Positions 7,438 through 17,804 of a stretch of DNA of 40,889 nt are shown one piece after another. This DNA is from an uncultured Muriicola sp. (lineage in GTDB: Bacteria > Bacteroidota > Bacteroidia > Flavobacteriales > Flavobacteriaceae). The translations under genes and the position numbers were made by a program. Every line of letters begins with the position of its first letter. Position 1 is the first letter of the stretch. The notes under the pieces were generated by a model. That model saw only the letters and a program-made list of their open reading frames with translations, did no database searches and was not told the DNA's origin. The stretch spans positions 1-40,889 of the forward strand of contig CALZFZ010000143.1 of NCBI GenBank assembly GCA_945786965.1. Direction: 5' to 3'.

Positions 7438-8268
7438 ATGGTAAAATCTTCCTTCATGCTGTCCAGAAAAAAGTCCAGGGTCATTTATACTTCGTTGCTA
7501 ATATTTTTTATTGTTGTATTCTGGGCTGTTGAGAATTTTTATACCCCCGGTATTGATTCCAATCCTGAGGACATCGCGTATAAAACAGAAGTGCCGTTGG
7601 TGCTCAGACCCACTTCGACCACCAACGATATTATTGAACACCGTCATTTTGTACTGTCTTATAACGAGGATTACGAACAGGCAGAATGGGTTGCCTATAT
7701 CTTGAAGAAAGGTCACCTAACATCTCAGGAAAGGAAACGCCCCTATTTTATTGAAGATCCAAAAGTACGGACCAAGTCGGCAGATTGGAAGAACTATAAG
7801 AATTCTGGTTATGATCGTGGACATCTTTGTCCTGCAGGAGATAGACGGTTCTCTGAGTTTGCCTATGATGAGACGTTTTATACCAGTAACATCACACCTA
7901 TGAATAATGATTTTAATGCGGGTGTCTGGAACCGATTGGAGTTGCAGATACGTTCCTGGGGTAAAAAATACGATTCAGTTTTTGTTGTTACCGGTGGTAT
8001 TCTTAAAAAGGGATTATACAGCATTGGTGAAGAAGATGTGGCTATCCCAGATGTATTCTACAAAATTGTGGCAAAAGGACCCATTGATAATATGGATGTA
8101 GCAGCTTTTCTGATTCCGCATGAAGAATCTCATAAACCCTTGCGGACTTTTCTGGTGCCGGTAGATCGAATAGAACAATTAACGGGTATCGATTTTTTCA
8201 AAGAAATGCCGGATTCAATCGAAAATAGACTGGAGGCTGAAATAAACGTCCGAAAATGGAAATTCTAA
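7438..8268 (+). CDS. DNA/RNA non-specific endonuclease (NUC1 family), membrane-anchored
   Basis: The 276-residue protein has one N-terminal hydrophobic segment (about 15-34, VIYTSLLIFFIVVFWAVENF) followed by a Serratia-nuclease-type beta-beta-alpha-metal domain. The catalytic motif DRGHLCPAGD puts the general base at H129, and N160 in the block NITPMNNDFN before GVWNRLE fits the magnesium ligand. The enzyme should cut DNA and RNA outside the cytoplasm while tethered to the inner membrane, unless the segment is cleaved as a signal peptide. An alternative start is the ATG at 7456, which would shorten the basic N-terminus by six residues. Its stop codon overlaps the stop of the convergent rodA gene by 4 nt. 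A nutritional or DNA-processing role is inferred; no immunity gene is adjacent, which argues against a toxin. Confidence 0.88.
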   Translation: MVKSSFMLSRKKSRVIYTSLLIFFIVVFWAVENFYTPGIDSNPEDIAYKTEVPLVLRPTSTTNDIIEHRHFVLSYNEDYEQAEWVAYILKKGHLTSQERKRPYFIEDPKVRTKSADWKNYKNSGYDRGHLCPAGDRRFSEFAYDETFYTSNITPMNNDFNAGVWNRLELQIRSWGKKYDSVFVVTGGILKKGLYSIGEEDVAIPDVFYKIVAKGPIDNMDVAAFLIPHEESHKPLRTFLVPVDRIEQLTGIDFFKEMPDSIENRLEAEINVRKWKF

Positions 8269-9554
8269 ATCCATTCTTTCAGCCGGTTGGCATCTAGTTT
8301 TAAGAAAATAAAAAGCAAGGCCGTAAAACCAATAAGAGCAGAACCACCATAACTAAAGAAAGGCAATGGAATACCGATCGTAGGCAACACTCCTATAACC
8401 ATTCCAATGTTTATGAAATAGTGGAGAAGCAGGATTGAAATAACGCCATACCCATACATACGGCTAAAATCGCTTCGTTGCCGTTCTGCCAGATACACCA
8501 ACCGCAATAATAAGATCGAAAAAAGCAACACAACAGTAGCGGATCCCACAAAGCCCCATTCCTCACCAACGGTACTAAAAATATAATCTGTGTGCTGTTC
8601 TGGTACAAAGTCGCCCTTGGTACGGGTTCCTTCCAAAAATCCTTTTCCGAAGAAACCGCCAGATTCTATAGCCTTTTCGGATTGGTAAGTGTTATAGCCT
8701 ATTGTTTTTCTGATTTCTTCCAGCTTTTCGGGATCCTTTTCCAAACGTAACCATAAACTAAACCGGTCCCTATGTCTTTGTTCAAAGACATTTTCAAAGA
8801 CGAAATTTACGGATAGGGAAAAGACGACTGCAATTACAAAAAATAAGCTAAGGGGCAGGATGGGAACTTTAAAAGTTGCCCTTTTAAGCAAAAGAAAAAT
8901 GGCAATAAGAAGAATCAAACTGATACTGACCCAAATAGTGCCAAACATCAGGGTAGTGATAAATATCAAAACGGCCATAAAAAAGATCCATAAATATATA
9001 AGGGGTAATCCTTCCCTGAAGAGGACAAACACCAAAGCAAAAAATACAAGTGCACTCCCCGGATCGGGCTGTGGTATGACCAATAGTACCGGAATAATTA
9101 TGATCACAAAAGCAAAGAGCTGATCTTTTCTACGCTTAATATCTGTTTGGATATCACTTAAATACTTGGCCAGTGCCAGGGCAGTTGCAAATTTCGCCAA
9201 CTCGGATGGCTGTAGATTAAAAAATCCGAGATCGTACCAGGAGGTTGCCCCGGCAATGGTTTTACCAAAGACAAAAAGTCCCAGTAAAAGCACCATTGTG
9301 ATGATATACAGGACGCTCGAAAAGCGCTCATAAAAATTAGCTTCCAGGGATAATAAAATAAATATCGCAACCAGACTTATGCCTATAAAGAACAATTGTT
9401 TGCCGTAAAGGGTGCTAAAATCTAAAATGGATTTATTTTCTTCAGAAAAAGTGCTGGAATATATATTGAGCCATCCTATGGAAATGAGTAAAAGGAATAT
9501 AAAAATGGTGAACCAATCTACCCTTCTGAGTACGCTTTTACCAGACATACTCAT
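8265..9554 (-). CDS. rodA: Rod-shape SEDS peptidoglycan polymerase RodA
   Basis: RodA polymerises lipid II glycan strands during side-wall elongation together with the PBP2 transpeptidase. The protein is almost entirely hydrophobic with about ten membrane segments. It has SEDS landmarks such as the early loop GATSWYDLGFFNLQPSE with the LAKF motif following, the large periplasmic loop around GYNTYQSEKAIESGG, and the C-terminal stretch GVLPTIGIPLPFFSYGGS. I chose the ATG at 9554 (MSMSGKSV, 429 residues). A further ATG six bases on (9548) is equally possible, and the open frame to 9590 would add family-atypical residues. The start lies inside the end of the PBP2 gene (17-nt overlap), so the two are translationally linked. 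It is the last gene of the mre operon. Confidence 0.94.
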   Translation of the reverse strand: MSMSGKSVLRRVDWFTIFIFLLLISIGWLNIYSSTFSEENKSILDFSTLYGKQLFFIGISLVAIFILLSLEANFYERFSSVLYIITMVLLLGLFVFGKTIAGATSWYDLGFFNLQPSELAKFATALALAKYLSDIQTDIKRRKDQLFAFVIIIIPVLLVIPQPDPGSALVFFALVFVLFREGLPLIYLWIFFMAVLIFITTLMFGTIWVSISLILLIAIFLLLKRATFKVPILPLSLFFVIAVVFSLSVNFVFENVFEQRHRDRFSLWLRLEKDPEKLEEIRKTIGYNTYQSEKAIESGGFFGKGFLEGTRTKGDFVPEQHTDYIFSTVGEEWGFVGSATVVLLFSILLLRLVYLAERQRSDFSRMYGYGVISILLLHYFINIGMVIGVLPTIGIPLPFFSYGGSALIGFTALLFIFLKLDANRLKEWI

Positions 9555-11406
9555 TGATCTTGAATTCCTCCCCACTATACGGTTTGGCATATTCGGCCTC
9601 CAAGGTCTTTTCTAACATACGTCTTTCCAGATCCGTACGGGTAATTTTCCCTTTTATGTATTTTTCGATTAGGAGAGAGGCCATATGACCGGCATACCTG
9701 GCACCATAATAACCGTGTTCTATGTAAACGGCTATGGCTATTTTGGGATTTTCAACAGGCGCGAAAGCCACAAACACCGAGTGATCTGTAAGTTGTGTCC
9801 GTATGCCGTCAATTTTTGTATAATTTTCAACGGTACCGGTTTTTCCTGCAATTTCAATTCCGGGAATTCGCAACCATTTAGCAGTACCTATTTTGTAGAC
9901 ATTGGCCATTCCCTTCACAATTGGATCGAAGTTTTCTTTGTCGATAGTGGTGTAATTAGGGTTGGTAAACTTTGGATTCGTGATAGGTTCTCCCGAGATG
10001 GTTTTAATGATATGAGGAGTGTAGTAATATCCCCTGTTCGCAATGGCAGCCGTCATATTTGCAAGTTGTATAGGGGTTGCCGCTACTTCTCCCTGTCCAA
10101 TTGCATTTGAAATTATATAAGATGAAGCCCACCGATTATCGCCATATACCCGGTCGTAATATTCTTTATTGGGAATCCTGCCTTTTCTACCGGTAGGCAG
10201 GTCATACCCTAGAAAATCCCCCATGCCAAAACTTTTCATATGTTTTTCCCAAACATCCATTCCTTCATCCGTTGTGGGGTACTTATCATAAATTTTCCTG
10301 AAGGTACCTGCAAAATATGCATTACAAGATTTGTAAATTCCCGAATTCATGTTGCGCAATCCACCTCCGCAATGACATCCTCTTTTCTTGTTACCCACAT
10401 AAAAGCCATTGTAACACCGAATGGTTGTTTCCGGTTTAATAACCTTTTCCTGAAGGGCTATAAGGGCATTGAGTGTTTTAAAAGGGGATCCAGGGGACGG
10501 TTGTGCCAGTAATGCCCGATCCCAGGTGGGTTTGGAAATAGTATCGTAATGAAGTTTACTATAGTTTTTAGACCGTTCCCGGCCTACAAGTAAGGCAGGA
10601 TCGTATGTAGGGCCCGAAATTAAGGTCAGGATCTCACCGGTACCTGGTTCAATAGCAACTATTCCTCCACGTTTCCCATGCATTAATTTTTCTCCATATT
10701 CCTGGAGGACCTTGTCAATCGTAACATGAATTTCCTTTCCCTGTTCGGGTAGTGTATCCAGTGACCCTTCTTTGTAAGGTCCAATGACGCGGTTAAACCG
10801 GTCTTTCTGTATAAATTTCACCCCTTTTATTCCCCTAAGCACATCTTCATATTGTTTTTCGATCCCTGTCCGTCCGGTTAGTTCTCCCTGCTTATAATAA
10901 GGATTTCTTTTGATGTCAGATTCGTTAACTTCGCTAATATAGCCCAGGACATTAGCCCCGCTGTTGGTTGCGTAGAACCGTAATGACCTTTTTTGAATAT
11001 AAAAGCCTTCATATTTGCGCATCTTTTCCTGTAATCGCGCATAGTCCTCTTTAGAAAGTTGAGGTACCAATACGGACGGAAGTCTTGGAGAATAGACCCG
11101 GGCTTTTTTTAATTGATCTACAAATTGTGTTTTCCTGATCCCCAAAAGAGAACAAAATTCCAAGGTGTCCAGGGCCTTTACTTCTCTTGGGATTACCATG
11201 ACATCATAGGCTGGCTGGTTGGCCACTAACAATTCCCCATTACGGTCGTAAATGTATCCACGTTCGGGATAATCATAAATTGCCTTGATGGCAGTATCTT
11301 CCAGTACCTGATTGGGTGAAAAGCTAAAAATTTGCAAATAGGATAGTCTGCCGATAAAAGTAATTCCGACAATTACAATAATGGAAGAGAGTAATAACTT
11401 TTTCAT
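9538..11406 (-). CDS. mrdA: Penicillin-binding protein 2, elongasome transpeptidase
   Basis: This class B PBP cross-links peptidoglycan during elongation and partners RodA. The 622 residues comprise an N-terminal membrane anchor (5-27), the PBP dimerisation/pedestal domain (about 45-215) and the transpeptidase domain. All three catalytic motifs are visible: SPFK with the nucleophile S307 and K310, SCN at 360-362, and KTG at 522-524. A Cys/His cluster (C331, C344, H345, C346) sits just after the SxxK helix, in the region where PBP2 proteins carry a metal site. The start ATG overlaps the mreD stop by 4 nt (ATGA), and its own stop overlaps the rodA start. Length and order fit a standard mreBCD-mrdA-rodA operon. 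Confidence 0.96.
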   Translation of the reverse strand: MKKLLLSSIIVIVGITFIGRLSYLQIFSFSPNQVLEDTAIKAIYDYPERGYIYDRNGELLVANQPAYDVMVIPREVKALDTLEFCSLLGIRKTQFVDQLKKARVYSPRLPSVLVPQLSKEDYARLQEKMRKYEGFYIQKRSLRFYATNSGANVLGYISEVNESDIKRNPYYKQGELTGRTGIEKQYEDVLRGIKGVKFIQKDRFNRVIGPYKEGSLDTLPEQGKEIHVTIDKVLQEYGEKLMHGKRGGIVAIEPGTGEILTLISGPTYDPALLVGRERSKNYSKLHYDTISKPTWDRALLAQPSPGSPFKTLNALIALQEKVIKPETTIRCYNGFYVGNKKRGCHCGGGLRNMNSGIYKSCNAYFAGTFRKIYDKYPTTDEGMDVWEKHMKSFGMGDFLGYDLPTGRKGRIPNKEYYDRVYGDNRWASSYIISNAIGQGEVAATPIQLANMTAAIANRGYYYTPHIIKTISGEPITNPKFTNPNYTTIDKENFDPIVKGMANVYKIGTAKWLRIPGIEIAGKTGTVENYTKIDGIRTQLTDHSVFVAFAPVENPKIAIAVYIEHGYYGARYAGHMASLLIEKYIKGKITRTDLERRMLEKTLEAEYAKPYSGEEFKINEYVW

Positions 11407-11912
11407 TCTTTATCTACACTAAAAAGTGAGGTAAATAAGATACACAATAGGATTGAACCTATACTGGTAAAAACTATTTTCTTCAAAAGTAATAGCAAAT
11501 GTGCCAAACTAAAAATTTCGAGCAAAAAGAAAATGGTATGATGCCCTAGAATTAGTAACGCTAAAAATGTGATTTGTTGTGCCTTCGTTGTATTTGCCAG
11601 TTTAAAACTCTGAAATTCGTAGTTAACACCAAAAACAAATCGCATGATCGTAGGCCTTAGAAAGGCCATGGTAACGCAGGCCACCGTATGAAATGCCAGG
11701 GTATCCGAAAATACATCCACCGTAAACCCTAACAGGAAGCTTATAAGTATAAAAATCGCTCTTCGTTGCTTAATGGGATACCAGTACAAAAAAAGCAGGT
11801 AGACCATCGGATTGATAAAACCTAAAAAATTCAGATTATTGAAAACCAGGACCTGCACCAGTACCAGTAGTATAAATCGTATGGCCGTTGATATATAGAG
11901 ATTATTGGTCAT
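11403..11912 (-). CDS. mreD: Rod shape-determining protein MreD
   Basis: This 169-residue integral membrane protein has about five hydrophobic segments and little soluble sequence, as expected for MreD, which bridges MreC and the RodA/PBP2 machinery in the inner membrane. The sequence itself is poorly conserved across phyla. The call therefore rests on size, hydrophobicity, the block NPMVYLLFLYWYPI typical of Bacteroidota MreD, and its position between mreC and mrdA. It overlaps mreC by 11 nt at the start and mrdA by 4 nt at the end, so translation of the three is coupled. Confidence 0.9.
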   Translation of the reverse strand: MTNNLYISTAIRFILLVLVQVLVFNNLNFLGFINPMVYLLFLYWYPIKQRRAIFILISFLLGFTVDVFSDTLAFHTVACVTMAFLRPTIMRFVFGVNYEFQSFKLANTTKAQQITFLALLILGHHTIFFLLEIFSLAHLLLLLKKIVFTSIGSILLCILFTSLFSVDKE

Positions 11913-12720
11913 TCCTTATCTGATCCTCCAATTCCCGTATTTCAGCACTGTTCATATTATTTATTATGTAAACCTCCTTAATGTTCGTCATATCATTAAA
12001 TAAGCTAACGTCAATGGAATAAAAACTTTCGGAAGCGTTCAGATCAAACTTTTTAATGACCCCAATAGGTATATTTTCCGGAAAAATACTGGACATGGCG
12101 CCGGTTACGATCGTATCTCCGATCGTGAGGGGGACCATTCTTGGGATATCCTCTAACTGCACTACGTCGAATCTGTTAGTATCCCATTTCAAAGAACCAA
12201 AATTATTGGTGTTCTTTATTTTCGCATTGATATTCGACTTGGTATTCAAGAGACTTTGTACCGAAGCAAATTTGTTTGTTGTATGCTCTACAATTCCCAA
12301 TACTCCTTCTGATGTAACGACTCCCATATCTTGTTGTACACCGTCATTTTTACCCTTGTCAATGGTGATATAATTATTTCGCAGTGCGAAGCTATTTTTT
12401 ATCACCTGCGCTGGTACGACTTTAAAATTAAAGGATTCATTCTCAACAGGTAGGGTATCTTGTTCCTCTTCATTGTACAACATTGTCCGAAGTATGGTAT
12501 TTTCCTGTTTCAATTTCTCATTTTCCGCATTCAGATCAAAATAGGAGGTGACCTCGGACTGGGCAGTATAGATGCTCCCGGCAAACCAATTAGCCGAATT
12601 AAAAAATCGTGATCTGTGATACGAATGCGATTGAATACTTAAAGCAAGGCCAAGAGTTACTAAAAAGAGATAAAGTAAGGTGGTTTTGTTGCGTAGGATG
12701 AAGTTGATAATCTGCTGCAT
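11902..12720 (-). CDS. mreC: Rod shape-determining protein MreC
   Basis: MreC is a bitopic inner-membrane protein that scaffolds the elongasome in the periplasm and activates PBP2. The 272-residue product has a single N-terminal membrane helix (about 13-31), a coiled coil just behind it (about 58-75, ENEKLKQENTILRTML), and the beta-barrel MreC domain with the motif GKNDGVQQDMGVVTSEGVLG (about 123-142). It starts 76 nt downstream of mreB and overlaps mreD by 11 nt. The length is typical. Nothing unusual is seen. Confidence 0.95.
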   Translation of the reverse strand: MQQIINFILRNKTTLLYLFLVTLGLALSIQSHSYHRSRFFNSANWFAGSIYTAQSEVTSYFDLNAENEKLKQENTILRTMLYNEEEQDTLPVENESFNFKVVPAQVIKNSFALRNNYITIDKGKNDGVQQDMGVVTSEGVLGIVEHTTNKFASVQSLLNTKSNINAKIKNTNNFGSLKWDTNRFDVVQLEDIPRMVPLTIGDTIVTGAMSSIFPENIPIGVIKKFDLNASESFYSIDVSLFNDMTNIKEVYIINNMNSAEIRELEDQIRNDQ

Positions 12721-12796
12721 TCACTTTATCTATTGGATGCTCTTATCTTCTTAATTTGAGAATTGGCAAGAGCAATTAATGGCTTGGATACATGGA

Positions 12797-13825
12797 CTAC
12801 TTTATGAGAATGCTTTTATAGCGTTCTAAATTTTTCAGGGCAATTCCTGTACCTCTTACAACGGCTCGCAATGGGTCTTCCGCAATATAAACAGGTAGAT
12901 CTGTTTTTTGGGATAAACGACGGTCGAGCCCTCTAAGCATGGAACCTCCACCTGCGAGGTAAATTCCAGTATTATATATGTCTGCTGCCAATTCGGGTGG
13001 GGTTTGTGATAAGGTTTCCATAACCGCATCTTCAACCCTTAAAATAGATTTATCCAGTGCTTTGGCAATTTCCCTGTAGGAAATAGACACCTGCTTGGGT
13101 TTTCCGGTCAGCAGATCCCTTCCCTGAACCGACATCGCTTCTGGCGGAGATTGCAGGTCTTCAGTAGCAGAACCTATTTGAATTTTAATATTTTCGGCGG
13201 TAGTTTCCCCAACATATAAATTGTGTTGGGTACGCATGTAATAAATAATATCGTTGGTAAAAACATCCCCCGCAATTTTAACCGATTTATCACAGACAAT
13301 ACCTCCAAGAGCTATCACGGCGATCTCGGTTGTACCACCACCTATATCCACAATCATATTTCCTTTGGGTTGCATAATATCCAACCCTATCCCGATCGCA
13401 GCCGCCATTGGCTCATGAATGAGGTATACCTCTTTACCGTTTACCCGTTCGGCTGATTCCTTTACAGCACGCATCTCTACCTCAGTGATCCCCGAAGGAA
13501 TACAAATTACCATCCTCAAGGCAGGTGGAAACCATTTTTTCTTTAGGGCCGGGATGTTCTTGATGAACATGTTGATCATCTTTTCCGATGCGTCAAAATC
13601 TGCGATAACCCCATCCTTCAGCGGTCTGATGGTTTTTATATTTTCATGGGTTTTGCCCTGCATCATATTGGCTTCTTTACCAACAGCAATGATCTTACCG
13701 GTTATTCTGTCCCGGGCTACAATTGAAGGACTATCTACTACAACTTTGTCTCCGTGAATGATGAGGGTATTGGCCGTTCCTAAATCGATCGCAATCTCCT
13801 CAGTTAAGAAATCAAAAAATCCCAT
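12797..13825 (-). CDS. mreB: Actin-like rod shape-determining protein MreB
   Basis: MreB forms membrane-bound filaments that orient wall synthesis. The 342-residue protein shows the actin-fold nucleotide motifs: phosphate-1 loop AIDLGTANTLI (12-22), phosphate-2 loop VDIGGGTTEIAVI, and the adenosine motif LAGGGSMLRGL near residue 290. The N-terminal MGFFDF is a short hydrophobic membrane-binding patch. It is the first gene of mreB-mreC-mreD-mrdA-rodA. Although purH ends only 59 nt upstream in the same direction, a TACTTTTG promoter box in that gap indicates that the shape operon has its own promoter. Confidence 0.97.
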   Translation of the reverse strand: MGFFDFLTEEIAIDLGTANTLIIHGDKVVVDSPSIVARDRITGKIIAVGKEANMMQGKTHENIKTIRPLKDGVIADFDASEKMINMFIKNIPALKKKWFPPALRMVICIPSGITEVEMRAVKESAERVNGKEVYLIHEPMAAAIGIGLDIMQPKGNMIVDIGGGTTEIAVIALGGIVCDKSVKIAGDVFTNDIIYYMRTQHNLYVGETTAENIKIQIGSATEDLQSPPEAMSVQGRDLLTGKPKQVSISYREIAKALDKSILRVEDAVMETLSQTPPELAADIYNTGIYLAGGGSMLRGLDRRLSQKTDLPVYIAEDPLRAVVRGTGIALKNLERYKSILIK

Positions 13826-13870
13826 TATTTAGTATTAGTTAGGTTTAGATGAAAGGGTGTATTTCATCGA

Positions 13871-13878
13871 CAAAAGTA
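13871..13878 (-). promoter_or_regulatory. Candidate -7 promoter box (TACTTTTG) for the mreB operon
   Basis: On the minus strand the octamer TACTTTTG is a full TAnnTTTG match, placed in the 59-nt gap between the purH stop and the mreB start and ending 45 nt before the mreB ATG. No -33 TTG is seen at the right spacing, where the purH reading frame limits the sequence. Confidence 0.5.
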
Positions 13879-13884
13879 GTAAAA

Positions 13885-15417
13885 TTAATGTTTAAAATGA
13901 CGTGTGCCAGTCATAACCATAGCAATTTCATTTTCATTGCAATAATCAATACTCAATTGGTCTTTGATAGAACCCCCCGGCTGTATAACGGACGTTATCC
14001 CACTTTTATGCGCGATCTCAACACAATCTGGGAAAGGGAAAAATGCATCGCTGGCCATTACTGCTCCCTTCAGATCGAAATGAAATGATTTTGCCTTGTG
14101 TATGGCCTGATTTAAGGCGTCTACCCTTGATGTTTGGCCAGTACCACTTGCGCATAATTGAAGGTTTTTCGCAAGAACAATCGTATTAGACTTTGTATGT
14201 TTACAAAGTTTGGATGCAAAGATAAGGTCCTGCAATTCACTTTCTGTAGGTTTACTATTGGTTACATAAGATAATCCGGCAACGGAATCTGAGACATGGT
14301 CTTTTTCCTGGACCAAAACACCATTTAAACAAGTGCGTACAGTAGTATCGGGTAATGCAACTTCCTTAAGAATTAGAATAATACGATTCTTTTTACCTTT
14401 TAAAATTTCCAGGGCTTCCTTGGAATAGCTGGGTGCTATGACCACCTCGCAAAATAGTTTGTGAATTTCTTCAGCCGTACTGGCATCAATTTCTACATTG
14501 CTAATGAGGATTCCCCCAAAAGCAGATACAGGATCTCCGGCCAGCGCATCTACATAGGCCTGGTGTACGGTCTCTCTGGTTGCGAGGCCACAGGCATTGT
14601 TATGTTTTAAGATGGCAAAGGTAGGAGCGTCGTTTTTAAATTCGTTCATTAAATTAACGGCGGCATCTACATCTAACAAGTTATTGTAAGACAATTCCTT
14701 ACCATGTAATTTGGTGAACATGGCATCAAAATCGCCGAAAAAGAATCCTTTTTGATGAGGATTTTCACCATAGCGTAAAACTTTGCCCTGTGTTTCACTT
14801 ATTTTTAAAGCTGCCTGTTGGTGATTCTGATTAAAATAATTAAAAATGGCCGTATCGTAATGGGAAGAAATATTAAACGATTTTGCGGCGAATAGCTTTC
14901 TTTGTTGCAGCGTTGTGCTGCCATTTCCGGAAGAGATAACGTCAAGGAATTCATCGTAATCCCGCATGGAAGAAACGCAGAGAACGTCTTTGTAATTCTT
15001 GGCAGCAGCCCGAATTAAAGAAATACCCCCAATATCTATTTTTTCAATAATTTCTTGTTCGGATGCCCCTGTGGCCACTGTTTTTTCGAAAGGATACAAG
15101 TCTACGATCACGATATCGAGCTGAGGAATTTCGAATTCCTCTAACTGGGCTACGTCACTTTCATTATCCTGACGGTTTAAAATACCTCCAAAAACCTTGG
15201 GGTGCAGCGTTTTAACCCTGCCACCCAGGATGGAAGGATAGCTGGTAACTTCCTCTACGGGAATTACTTCAACACCGAGCCCACGTATGAATTTTTCCGT
15301 ACCTCCGGTTGAATATATCGCAATTCCGAGTTCCTGGAATTTCTTAACAATGGGTTCTAATCCATCCTTGTGAAAGACAGATATAAGGGCTGAAGTTGCT
15401 TTTTTTACGGTGCTCAT
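13885..15417 (-). CDS. purH: Bifunctional AICAR formyltransferase / IMP cyclohydrolase
   Basis: PurH catalyses the last two steps of de novo IMP synthesis: formylation of AICAR with 10-formyl-tetrahydrofolate, then ring closure. The 510-residue protein has the N-terminal MGS-like cyclohydrolase domain (about 5-145, with STGGTEKFIRGLGV and GGRVKTLHPKVFGGIL), then the transformylase domain with LRYGENPHQKG, LKHNNACG and the C-terminal KSNTIVLAKN, MASDAFFPFPD and TSVIQPGGSIKD motifs. It is complete and of normal length. A TACCTTTG box lies 34 nt upstream of the start. It stands alone rather than in a purine operon. The next gene downstream, mreB, appears to be separately promoted. Confidence 0.97.
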   Translation of the reverse strand: MSTVKKATSALISVFHKDGLEPIVKKFQELGIAIYSTGGTEKFIRGLGVEVIPVEEVTSYPSILGGRVKTLHPKVFGGILNRQDNESDVAQLEEFEIPQLDIVIVDLYPFEKTVATGASEQEIIEKIDIGGISLIRAAAKNYKDVLCVSSMRDYDEFLDVISSGNGSTTLQQRKLFAAKSFNISSHYDTAIFNYFNQNHQQAALKISETQGKVLRYGENPHQKGFFFGDFDAMFTKLHGKELSYNNLLDVDAAVNLMNEFKNDAPTFAILKHNNACGLATRETVHQAYVDALAGDPVSAFGGILISNVEIDASTAEEIHKLFCEVVIAPSYSKEALEILKGKKNRIILILKEVALPDTTVRTCLNGVLVQEKDHVSDSVAGLSYVTNSKPTESELQDLIFASKLCKHTKSNTIVLAKNLQLCASGTGQTSRVDALNQAIHKAKSFHFDLKGAVMASDAFFPFPDCVEIAHKSGITSVIQPGGSIKDQLSIDYCNENEIAMVMTGTRHFKH

Positions 15418-15451
15418 TTTTAAAACGCTTTATACAAATGGAATAAGGTAC

Positions 15452-15459
15452 CAAAGGTA
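15452..15459 (-). promoter_or_regulatory. Candidate -7 promoter box (TACCTTTG) for purH
   Basis: On the minus strand TACCTTTG fully matches TAnnTTTG and ends 34 nt before the purH ATG, in the 94-nt gap after the GAF-protein gene. A -33 TTG at 17-23 nt is absent. Confidence 0.5.
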
Positions 15460-15511
15460 CTTTTTTAGCAGCTAAGAATACCGATGTCTTATCAACAAAA
15501 AGTATAAAGTT

Positions 15512-15964
15512 TTAAAGAATTTTTGAGACTTCCCGATTTATAAATTCCAGAAATCGTTCGTCTTCTTCTGTAAAAGGATCCGGGGTATTCGAATCGATAT
15601 CGATCTGGCCTATATTCTTTCCATTTACAAACAGAGGTACCACAATTTCGGCTTTAACCGTAATACTGCAGGCAATATAATTGTCCTGGGCCCCAACATC
15701 AGGGACCACAAAATTGGCATTGCTAACAGCAACCTGGCCACAAATACCTTTACCAAAAGGTATGATCGTATGATCCGTTGGGGCTCCGGCATAAGGCCCA
15801 AGTTTAAGTTCTTCTTTATCGCCATTCCTAAAATAAAACCCTACCCAGTCATAATAGGCTATTTGCGTTTTAAGCAATTCACATACCTGAAGGAGTTTGT
15901 CTTCTGTATCACCGCCAGGATTTCTCAGAATGAATTGGATCTGAGGCTTTAGTTTTTCATACAT
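15512..15964 (-). CDS. GAF-domain protein, free-methionine-(R)-sulfoxide-reductase-like
   Basis: The whole 150-residue protein is one GAF domain of the fRMsr (YebR) type, which in E. coli reduces free Met-R-sulfoxide. Matching landmarks include DWVGFYF (39-45), LGPYAG, GKGICGQVAV (71-80), the block DNYIACSI (94-101), EIVVPL and GQIDIDS. Two of the three cysteines used by E. coli fRMsr are present (C75 and C99, 24 residues apart as in E. coli). The third, ten residues before C75, is H65 here. Activity may therefore proceed with fewer cysteines, or the protein may be a ligand-binding GAF relative. It is a single gene in the same orientation as purH and groEL, following the groEL terminator. The family call is good; the enzymatic role is less certain. 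Confidence 0.82.
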   Translation of the reverse strand: MYEKLKPQIQFILRNPGGDTEDKLLQVCELLKTQIAYYDWVGFYFRNGDKEELKLGPYAGAPTDHTIIPFGKGICGQVAVSNANFVVPDVGAQDNYIACSITVKAEIVVPLFVNGKNIGQIDIDSNTPDPFTEEDERFLEFINREVSKIL

Positions 15965-16060
15965 ATTTTTTCTAAAATAAAGAATTAACTGTAGCTATAA
16001 ATATATCCGAAATAATTCTAAATACCATTTTTTGTCATTTGCAAATTGGTAACGGATACA

Positions 16061-16098
16061 AAAGAAAAGAGCCACACTTTAACCTTTGTGCGGCTCTT
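16061..16098 (-). terminator. Rho-independent terminator after groEL
   Basis: On the minus strand AAGAGCCGCAC pairs with GTGTGGCTCTT (11 bp, one mismatch) around a loop of about 10 nt, followed by the T-rich run TTTTCTTT. It lies 38 nt after the groEL stop and ends the groES-groEL transcript. Confidence 0.85.
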
Positions 16099-16135
16099 AA
16101 CATTTTATGACCATTTAGTGTGCCAGGATGGTTTA

Positions 16136-17770
<1,635 letters not shown>

Positions 17771-17804
17771 TTAGTATGTTTTAAAATTTTGTCCCAACGT
17801 ATTT

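Noticed and set aside
7438-8268. Nuclease as a contact-dependent or T9SS toxin
   Set aside because: There is no adjacent immunity gene, no delivery domain and no T9SS C-terminal domain.
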